From JAUXLW01 sp964195005 (lineage in GTDB: Bacteria; Actinomycetota; Acidimicrobiia; Spongiisociales; SHLN01), in assembly GCA_964195005.1 (NCBI GenBank), contig CAXMOO010000165.1, forward strand, positions 1-5,910: DNA of 5,910 bases, given 5' to 3'. The notes under the pieces are model-generated. The model saw nothing but the letters and a program-made list of their open reading frames with translations, was not told where the DNA came from and did no database searches. This document shows positions 1-5,177 of the stretch, piece by piece. The position numbers and the translations under genes are program-made. Numbering within the stretch: the stretch's first letter is position 1; every line of letters starts with the position of its first letter.

Positions 1-405
1 GGCTTTAACCTGCTCATCGCCTTTGGCGAGGTCCCACTTGGCGACCTGGTGCATGAGCTTGCCCTTGCCGGCGCCGAAATAGTGGGCCATCGCCGAGACG
101 ATGCTGCCGTGGTTGACCTGGCCGTTGGGTCCGGCGATCGAGACAACATGGCAGCCAGCGACACCGGTGGTCGGCTCCGAGTCCTTGGGAACTATGTCCG
201 CCACGGTGCACTTGGCCAGGGCCTCCTCGCCTTCCTTCCCGAGTGAGAAAATGAGCATCTTGAGGTCGAAGTCGAGATCCCCAGAAATTTCGTCGTAGTC
301 GACTTTTTCCGGGGCCGGGTCCTCTGCCATGTCCATCTGGGCAGCGGCCGGTACCAGCAGGGAAAGAATCAGGGCAAAGACGCCCATCGAAGCGGTAAAA
401 CGCAT
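1..405 (-). CDS. Secreted protein of unknown function, 3' end cut by window edge
   Basis: I do not recognise this family. Reading leftward from ATG at 405-403, the frame stays open for 135 codons to the window edge, so the C-terminus is missing. The start is supported by AGGAG (complement of 414-418), 8 nt upstream. The N-terminus is a typical Sec signal peptide: Arg2, a hydrophobic core at about residues 8-18, then PAAA|Q, with likely cleavage after Ala22. No lipobox is seen. The mature part begins acidic (about residues 25-47). It has two cysteines, C66 and C85, that could form a disulfide outside the cell. Later comes a His-containing stretch (NHGSIVSAMAH, about 98-108) and a basic segment with KGKLMHQ. 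It is divergent from the thiamine operon and has its own SD, so there is no sign that it takes part in thiamine uptake. The reading frame and export are well supported; the function is unknown. Confidence 0.72.
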   Translation of the reverse strand, partial: MRFTASMGVFALILSLLVPAAAQMDMAEDPAPEKVDYDEISGDLDFDLKMLIFSLGKEGEEALAKCTVADIVPKDSEPTTGVAGCHVVSIAGPNGQVNHGSIVSAMAHYFGAGKGKLMHQVAKWDLAKGDEQVKA

Positions 406-455
406 GTGTCGTACTCCTAGAGTTGTGCCTGGTCCCCAACCCGTTAGCACCACTG

Positions 456-461
456 ATAGTA
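456..461 (-). promoter_or_regulatory. Candidate -10 element for the secreted-protein gene
   Basis: On the minus strand this reads TACTAT, four of six matches to TATAAT. It would place transcription initiation near 449, giving a leader of about 45 nt before the ATG at 405. No convincing -35 hexamer lies 16-18 nt upstream. The site overlaps the left arm of the inverted repeat at 458-476. This is weak, pattern-only support. Confidence 0.2.
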
Positions 462-476
462 GTGACATCGACTACT
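458..476. repeat. Short inverted repeat in the divergent intergenic region
   Basis: AGTAGT (458-463) and ACTACT (471-476) are perfect 6-bp inverted arms separated by 7 nt. The repeat sits between the two divergent genes, overlapping the candidate -10 for the leftward gene. A spaced dyad here could be a repressor operator. It is short enough to arise by chance, and a competing fold (CACT 451-454 with AGTG 461-464) uses some of the same bases. Confidence 0.25.
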
Positions 477-536
477 TACCGCCACCACAGAATGACTAGT
501 CCCCATCAAGGACTCCCGCCAGGGGCCGGCACCCGG

Positions 537-542
537 TATCCT
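537..542 (+). promoter_or_regulatory. Candidate -10 element for the thiamine operon
   Basis: TATCCT fits the permissive TANNNT pattern of actinobacterial -10 boxes. Initiation about 7 nt downstream (near 549) would start the transcript at the 5' edge of the TPP aptamer. No good TTGACA-like -35 is present at the expected spacing (about 513-519), so this is a weak call made mainly on position. Confidence 0.25.
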
Positions 543-550
543 CCACTTAG

Positions 551-653
551 ACCACCGGGGAGCTCGAGTTAGTCGGGCTGAGAGGTTGGCCACGGAAAAA
601 CCGATGCCGTCGACCCGATGACCTGAACTGGATAATGCCAGCGGAGGGAGCCG
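551..653 (+). ncRNA. TPP riboswitch (thi box) controlling thiBPQ
   Basis: The sequence matches the conserved thi-box core. P2 pairs CGGGG (556-560) with ACCCG (613-617). P3 pairs AGCTCGA (561-567) with TCGGGCT (573-579) around a GTTAG loop. The invariant CTGAGA lies at 578-583. An optional P3a-like hairpin is CGG (593-595)/CCG (601-603) around AAAAA. P4 pairs CCT (622-624) with AGG (645-647). P5 pairs CTGG (628-631) with CCAG (638-641), enclosing the conserved ATAATG. The SD of the next gene, GGAGG at 643-647, overlaps the 3' strand of P4, and ATG follows at 656. Ligand-stabilised folding should therefore hide the SD directly, giving translational repression by thiamine pyrophosphate with no separate expression platform. 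A canonical P1 immediately outside P2/P4 is not obvious. Its position ahead of thiB is the usual genetic context for this class. Confidence 0.95.
643..647 (+). promoter_or_regulatory. thiB ribosome binding site, embedded in the riboswitch
   Basis: GGAGG lies 8 nt upstream of ATG 656 and decides the start of thiB. The earlier in-frame ATG at 635 lies inside the conserved P5 loop of the aptamer and has no SD. The three bases AGG (645-647) also form the 3' side of aptamer P4, so ribosome access and ligand binding should be mutually exclusive. Confidence 0.85.
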
Positions 654-655
654 GG

Positions 656-1750
656 ATGCACCTGAAAAGCCTCAGCCGAGATAGCTACGCGTCCTGGGGG
701 GCCCTGGCGCTGGCAGTGGGCCTGACAGCGGCTGCCTGCAGCAGTGGCGGGTCCGACACCGTCACCCTCCTCACCCACGATTCCTTCGACATATCTGAGG
801 CCACACTCGAACAGTTCACCGCCGAGACGGGCCTCACCGTCGAAATCCTACGGGCCGGTGACGCCGGCAGGATGCTGTCACAAGCAATCCTCACCAAGGA
901 CAACCCACTCGCCGACGTCATCTTTGGCGTTGACAACGCCTTCCTGTCGCGGGCTCTCGAGGCCGGCATCACCCGGCCTTACGAACCGTCGCGACTCGGA
1001 CAGGTAATACCCGCCTATCGGCTCGACGCCTCCAACAGCTTCACACCCATCGACTTCGGCGATGTCTGCCTCAACTACGACAAGGCGGCGCTCGCCGAGT
1101 TGGGGGTGGATCCCCCCGAAACTCTCACCGCTTTGCTGCCGGTGGGGCAGGCGGCGGATGCAGTTGAGGAACTAGCCGACTCACTTGTCGTCGAAGACCC
1201 GGCAACCTCCTCACCCGGCCTGGCTTTTCTTCTGGCCACCATCGTCGTCTTCGGAGAAGGTGAGAGTGGAATGTCCTGGCAGGACTACTGGCGAGGCTTA
1301 CGCGACAACGGTGTACTGGTTGTCTCCGGTTGGGAGCAGGCCTACTCGGGGAATTTCTCGGCGGCGTCTGACGGCGACAGGCCGCTCGTAGTTTCCTACG
1401 CCTCCTCGCCCGTGGCCGAGGTGATCTTTGCTTCCGAGCCGCCGACCGAGGCTCCCACCGGGATTGTCGAAGCCAGCTGCTTCCGCCAGGTCGAGTTCGC
1501 CGGCATCCTCACCGGATCGGACTCGGGATCGGCCGCCGAGAAGCTGCTCGAGTTCATGCTGTCGAAGGAATTCCAAGAAGACATTCCCCTCAACATGTTC
1601 GTGTTCCCGGTCGTTAGCGACGCGGCGGTCCCCATTGAGTTTCAACGACACACCGTGGTCGTCGAGGATCCCCTCCGGCTCCCTCCTGAGCTAATCGAAG
1701 AAAATCGCGACCGATGGATTCAAGAGTGGACCGAGATAGTCCTCAGGTGA
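656..1750 (+). CDS. thiB: Thiamine ABC transporter substrate-binding lipoprotein
   Basis: This is the extracytoplasmic receptor that captures thiamine (and probably its phosphates) and delivers it to the ThiP permease. The product is 364 aa. It has a signal peptide with a hydrophobic core (about 14-24) and a lipobox-like AAAC with Cys28, so it is probably lipid-anchored on the outer face of the membrane. It tracks the E. coli TbpA/ThiB sequence along its length: HDSF (41-44), DVIFGVDN (87-94), FTPIDFG (129-135) then NYDK, EDPATSSPGLAFLL (from about 180), SGWEQAY (ending Y230), VSYASSP (246-252), and a C-terminal WIQEW. The GW..AY and SY..SP segments correspond to parts of TbpA carrying ligand-contact aromatics. 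A tyrosine preceding DSF in TbpA is His41 here. The stretch 155-182 is about 8 residues longer than in TbpA. The start is set by the SD within the upstream TPP riboswitch. It is the first gene of thiBPQ. Confidence 0.93.
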   Translation: MHLKSLSRDSYASWGALALAVGLTAAACSSGGSDTVTLLTHDSFDISEATLEQFTAETGLTVEILRAGDAGRMLSQAILTKDNPLADVIFGVDNAFLSRALEAGITRPYEPSRLGQVIPAYRLDASNSFTPIDFGDVCLNYDKAALAELGVDPPETLTALLPVGQAADAVEELADSLVVEDPATSSPGLAFLLATIVVFGEGESGMSWQDYWRGLRDNGVLVVSGWEQAYSGNFSAASDGDRPLVVSYASSPVAEVIFASEPPTEAPTGIVEASCFRQVEFAGILTGSDSGSAAEKLLEFMLSKEFQEDIPLNMFVFPVVSDAAVPIEFQRHTVVVEDPLRLPPELIEENRDRWIQEWTEIVLR

Positions 1751-3387
1751 GCTCTCCCGGGCAGAACCTCAAGGCATGGACCTGGGCGCTGACAGCGCTG
1801 CCCCTCGTTTTCCTCGGATACTTCTTCTTCTACCCGCTGGTCAGCATCGTGGTCACGAGCTTGACGCGGGAAGGCAACCTCGATCTAACACCGTTCTCGG
1901 ATGTCTTGACGTCAGGCTCGCTGCTCGCGGTGGCATGGTTCACGTTGTGGCAGGCGGCGGCCTCGACCGTCCTGACCCTCGTGGCTGCTCTTCCTGTGGC
2001 CTATGTGCTGGCTCGCTACCAGTTTCCCGGGAAACGGCTGCTCCGGGCACTCATCACCATTCCCTTTGTCTTGCCGACTGTGGTGGTCGGGTCGGCATTT
2101 CTGGCACTGTTCGGAAGCGCCAGCCCGTTTGGACTCAACCTCACGCGGACGATCTGGATCATCTTGCTAGCCCACCTCTTCTACAACTTCGCGGTGGTGG
2201 TGAGGACGGTTGGGGGCCTGTGGTCCCACATCGATCCTCGCATGGAGGAAGCGGCCCGGGCCCTCGGTGCGAGCCGCTGGCAAGCTTTCCGCGATATCAC
2301 GCTGCCGCTGCTGCGCCCGGCCCTGGCGGCGGCCAGCTCGATCGTGTTTCTTTTCACGTTCACGTCATTCGGGGTGATTCTGATCCTCGGCGAGCTGCGC
2401 TTCGCCACCCTCGAAGTGGAGATCTTCCGCCAGACCACAGCCTTCCTGAATTTCGGTGTAGCAGCTGCCCTCGCGGTACTGCAGCTGGTAGGGGTCACCC
2501 TCATCCTCTGGGCCTACTCGCGATATCAGGAACGCCGCAGCGTCAGCCTGAGCCTCAAACCGGAAGCCCTGGTGGCGAAACGCCCGGCGTCGGGTCGAGC
2601 CCGGCTGATGGTGGCAGGTGTTGTCGTGTACGTCGGGCTGTTGCTGGGCACCCCGCTGGTCCTGCTGATCCAACGGTCGCTATCCGTCGACGGCGCCCTC
2701 GGTCTGGATTTCTACCGAGCACTCGGCGAAAGCCGGCGGGGCAGCACGGCTTTCATTTCTCCTCTCGAGGCAATCGGAAACTCACTCTGGATCGCGGTGG
2801 TGGCAACAATCGTCGCTCTCATTGTCGGAATCAGCGCAGCGACTGTCATCGCGATGCGACAGAGCCGGGCCTCGAGATTCTTCGATGTGCTCCTGATGCT
2901 GCCACTCGGTACGTCGGCAGTGACAATCGGCTTCGGAATGCTGGTAGCTCTCGACTGGCCGGTGGACCTGCGCAGCTGGACGCTCCTCATCCCTCTGGGG
3001 CACGCCCTGGTGGCGATTCCTTTCGTAGTTCGCATCGCCGTGCCCGTGCTGCGCTCGATTCGGCCCGAGCTGCGCCAGGCGGCCGCCGTGCTCGGGGCTT
3101 CTCCGGGACGGGTCTGGAGGGAGCTCGAACTGCCCATCGCTGCCAGGGCCATGGCAGTCAGCGCCGGTTTCGCCTTCGCCATCAGCCTGGGTGAGTTCGG
3201 CGCCACCTCATTCATCGCCAGGCCAGACACCCCGACCCTGCCGGTGGCGATATTCCGCTTCCTGGGCCAACCGGGAGCGATCAACTTTGGCCAGGCCATG
3301 GCAATGAGCACCGTCCTCATGGCAGTCACCGCACTGGTGATACTCGCCGTAGACCGCTTCCGGGTCGGAGAGCTCGGCGAGTTCTGA
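1747..3387 (+). CDS. thiP: Thiamine ABC transporter permease, fused two-domain type
   Basis: This is the membrane channel of the thiamine importer. The product is 546 aa from GTG 1747, close to the 536 aa of E. coli ThiP, with many hydrophobic helices. Two homologous permease halves are fused in one chain, and each has its own EAA loop, the contact point for the ATPase. The first is EEAARALGAS (167-176), followed by the LPLLRPAL turn. The second is RQAAAVLGAS (443-452), followed by LELPIA and later SLGEFGATSF. A linker rich in basic residues (about residues 259-285) separates the halves. I chose GTG because it overlaps the thiB stop as GTGA, a common coupling arrangement. An in-frame ATG at 1714 would add 11 residues inside the thiB coding sequence. 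Neither start has a strong SD. The gene runs into thiQ with a 1-nt TGATG overlap. Fused permease halves also occur in iron and other importers; the thiamine call rests on thiB and the riboswitch. Confidence 0.9.
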   Translation: MSSPGQNLKAWTWALTALPLVFLGYFFFYPLVSIVVTSLTREGNLDLTPFSDVLTSGSLLAVAWFTLWQAAASTVLTLVAALPVAYVLARYQFPGKRLLRALITIPFVLPTVVVGSAFLALFGSASPFGLNLTRTIWIILLAHLFYNFAVVVRTVGGLWSHIDPRMEEAARALGASRWQAFRDITLPLLRPALAAASSIVFLFTFTSFGVILILGELRFATLEVEIFRQTTAFLNFGVAAALAVLQLVGVTLILWAYSRYQERRSVSLSLKPEALVAKRPASGRARLMVAGVVVYVGLLLGTPLVLLIQRSLSVDGALGLDFYRALGESRRGSTAFISPLEAIGNSLWIAVVATIVALIVGISAATVIAMRQSRASRFFDVLLMLPLGTSAVTIGFGMLVALDWPVDLRSWTLLIPLGHALVAIPFVVRIAVPVLRSIRPELRQAAAVLGASPGRVWRELELPIAARAMAVSAGFAFAISLGEFGATSFIARPDTPTLPVAIFRFLGQPGAINFGQAMAMSTVLMAVTALVILAVDRFRVGELGEF

Positions 3388-4391
3388 TGCTGTCCCTGGT
3401 GTCTCTCAACAAGCGGTTTGGCCCCATCGTCGCTTTGAGCGACGTGACCCTTGACGTGGCCGAGGGTGAAATTCTGGCCGTGCTCGGTCCCAGTGGTTCC
3501 GGTAAGTCGACCCTCCTGCGAACCATTACCGGGTTGGAGCACCTCGATTCGGGGTCCATCACGTGGAACGGAAAGAACCTGGCCAAGGTACCGCCCCATG
3601 AACGGGGTTTCGGCCTCATGTTCCAGGACTACGCCCTGTTTCCTCACAAAGACGTTGCCGGCAACGTCGCCTTCGGTCTTCGCATGCAGGGATGGGAGGC
3701 CGACCGTCAGGATCAGCGGGTCAAGGAAGTATTGGAGATGGTGGGGCTGGGCCAGAGCGGCCACCGCCAGATCGGCAACCTGTCCGGTGGCGAGGCTCAG
3801 CGGGTAGCTCTGGCCAGAACGCTGGCACCGGCCCCGGCCTTGCTGATGCTCGATGAACCGTTGGGGTCCCTCGACCGCTCGCTGCGAGAGCATTTGCTCA
3901 CCGAGCTGCGGGAGATCTTCCAGCGCCTCGAGGCAACCGTCCTGTATGTGACTCACGACCAGGAGGAGGCCCTCACCGTCGCCGACCGGGTGGCGGTCAT
4001 GGAAAGCGGCCGGCTGATCCAGGCGGCGACTCCGCAAGCTCTGTGGGAACGACCCGCCGAGCTGTTCGTCGCCGAGTTCCTCGGATTCAGCAATCGTTTC
4101 GCCGCCGAGGTGAGTGACGGCAAAGTCGATCTGGGGTGGGCTGTCGTACCGGTGGATGCAGCCGACGGACCAACGGTGTTAGTGATTCGGCCCGACGCCC
4201 TGCGAGTGGACCCGGCCGGCACGATAAGCGGCCGGGTGGTGGACGCGGCCTTCCGGGGCGATCACTATGCAGCCCGGGTTCGCCTTGCGGACGGAACCGA
4301 TCTGGAAGTGACCTATCCCACGAGGCCCCGGCCGGGCACCGAAGCCCGTCTCTCGTTGGATCTAGAAGGGGTCCTTACCTTCGAGAGCTAA
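3387..4391 (+). CDS. thiQ: Thiamine ABC transporter ATPase with C-terminal TOBE-like extension
   Basis: This cytoplasmic ATPase powers thiamine import through ThiP. The 334-aa product has all the nucleotide-binding motifs: Walker A GPSGSGKST (34-42), Q-loop around FQDYALFPH with Gln80, signature LSGGE (132-136) followed by AQRVALAR, Walker B LLMLDEP (152-158), D-loop SLD (161-163), and switch His190 in THD. The ATPase core ends near residue 235. The remaining 100 or so residues contain short beta-like segments (VVPVDA, VLVIRPDALRV, GRVVDAAFRGDHYAARVRL) typical of TOBE-type regulatory domains in PotA/FbpC/MalK-like ATPases. E. coli ThiQ (about 232 aa) lacks this extension. The start is ATG 3387, sharing one base with the thiP stop (TGATG), so translation is probably coupled. 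On sequence alone it could be taken for an iron or polyamine ATPase. The operon context makes thiamine much more likely. Confidence 0.9.
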   Translation: MLSLVSLNKRFGPIVALSDVTLDVAEGEILAVLGPSGSGKSTLLRTITGLEHLDSGSITWNGKNLAKVPPHERGFGLMFQDYALFPHKDVAGNVAFGLRMQGWEADRQDQRVKEVLEMVGLGQSGHRQIGNLSGGEAQRVALARTLAPAPALLMLDEPLGSLDRSLREHLLTELREIFQRLEATVLYVTHDQEEALTVADRVAVMESGRLIQAATPQALWERPAELFVAEFLGFSNRFAAEVSDGKVDLGWAVVPVDAADGPTVLVIRPDALRVDPAGTISGRVVDAAFRGDHYAARVRLADGTDLEVTYPTRPRPGTEARLSLDLEGVLTFES

Positions 4392-5110
4392 CCGGTGATA
4401 CCGAGCTCGGCTTTCAACTCTTCCAGCTTCTCGTCGGCCTGCGCCAGTGAAACGGCTTCTCGCAGCTCGATTTCGGCGCCCTCGGGCGTGGCCTCCCGCA
4501 ACTCGGCATGTGCCATCGCCTCAGCCTTGCGCTTCTCAATCTTCTCTTCGACCCGCTCGAGACTGGGGATCTCGTCATCCAGCGTCTCCGACATGATCTC
4601 GACGGCCTTGTTTACCGACTCCTGCATCTTGGCTTGCTGAAGAGCTCCCAGCAGCTCAAGACGCCTGGCGGCCAGCTCCTGCAAGCGCAAGGCGTTCTGG
4701 CTCACGGCCGACTTGGCCTTCTCGGCCTGGTCCATGGCAGTTCCATACTGGCCTTTGAGACTGTCCAGATTGGATTCAGAGGCCTGCAACCGCATTGCCA
4801 GCGACTGGGCCGACCTCGTCCACTTCTCAGTGTCCTCGACGTTGCCGGCACTTCTGGCATCCTCGGCCTTCAAGAGGGCCTTCTTGGCCAGCTCACGAGC
4901 GGCACCGACGTTGTCGGCAGCATCCTCGATCTTCGACTCGAGCTGGACTCGATGAGCAACCACCTTGGCTGCCTGGTTACGCAGCTGCTGGTCGCGCTTC
5001 CTCGCCTCAGAGATCGCTTGCTCAATCTCTATCTCCGGATCCATTGCCTGCTCGGCCTTGGACTTGAACAGTTGCTTTAGATAGCCCCAGAGACGCTTCA
5101 TGAAACCCAT
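4388..5110 (-). CDS. pspA: PspA/IM30-family membrane-stress protein
   Basis: PspA-family proteins are peripheral membrane proteins that oligomerise on stressed membranes and help preserve their integrity. This 240-aa product has the family plan. An N-terminal amphipathic helix (about 4-17, MKRLWGYLKQLFKS) would serve for membrane binding. It is followed by a DPE motif (24-26) and an almost unbroken charged helical coiled coil to about residue 210, including the AKMQE motif at 160-164 and PSLERVEEKIEKR after it. Segments such as DPEIEIEQAI and LQQAKMQESV resemble mycobacterial PspA more than the E. coli protein. There are no cysteines or transmembrane helices. The start is ATG 5110, with AGGAG (complement of 5118-5122) 7 nt upstream; Met4 is an alternative with worse spacing. 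The stop overlaps that of convergent thiQ. No pspF-type regulator is visible. The gene upstream on the same strand may be co-transcribed. Confidence 0.92.
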   Translation of the reverse strand: MGFMKRLWGYLKQLFKSKAEQAMDPEIEIEQAISEARKRDQQLRNQAAKVVAHRVQLESKIEDAADNVGAARELAKKALLKAEDARSAGNVEDTEKWTRSAQSLAMRLQASESNLDSLKGQYGTAMDQAEKAKSAVSQNALRLQELAARRLELLGALQQAKMQESVNKAVEIMSETLDDEIPSLERVEEKIEKRKAEAMAHAELREATPEGAEIELREAVSLAQADEKLEELKAELGITG

Positions 5111-5149
5111 TACCTGACTCCTAATTAACGGTCAGCCAATCTTAGGGAC

Positions 5150-5166
5150 GGCCCGGGAAGCGGGCC
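5150..5166 (-). terminator. Possible hairpin between the basic-tailed gene and pspA
   Basis: GGCCCG (5150-5155) and CGGGCC (5161-5166) are perfect 6-bp inverted arms with a 5-nt loop, 11 nt past the stop of the upstream gene and about 40 nt before the pspA start. On the minus strand no T-run follows, so it is not a classical intrinsic terminator. It may attenuate read-through or stabilise the mRNA end. With this G+C content, chance formation is possible. Confidence 0.3.
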
Positions 5167-5177
5167 ACCCCGGTTTG

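Noticed and set aside
14..439. A 141-codon complete minus-strand frame over the left edge
   Set aside because: It is the out-of-frame shadow of the secreted-protein gene. Its product is Arg/Gly-rich with no signal peptide, and the gene at 405 has a better SD and a coherent signal sequence.
498..514. AGTCC/GGACT 5-bp inverted repeat upstream of the riboswitch
   Set aside because: It is too short to separate from chance, with no adjacent promoter element or conserved context.
1776..3194. A 472-codon plus-strand frame within thiP
   Set aside because: It is a high-GC shadow of thiP. It lacks membrane helices and any domain and is rich in Gly/Pro/Arg; thiP in the overlapping frame is a clear permease.
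2712..4037. A 441-codon minus-strand frame across thiP and thiQ
   Set aside because: It is antisense to two confident genes, low in recognisable structure, and spans the thiP/thiQ junction. It is explained by codon bias in high-GC DNA.
3387..4391. Iron or polyamine transporter ATPase instead of ThiQ
   Set aside because: The ATPase alone would allow it, but the operon is led by a TPP riboswitch and a ThiB-like binding protein, which outweigh the FbpC/PotA-like architecture.
4393..4415. Hairpin or palindrome (CGGT/ACCG, then CCGAGCTCGG) as a bidirectional terminator for thiQ and pspA
   Set aside because: The stems are only 3-4 bp with tight loops, lie inside the pspA coding end, and no T-run follows on either strand.
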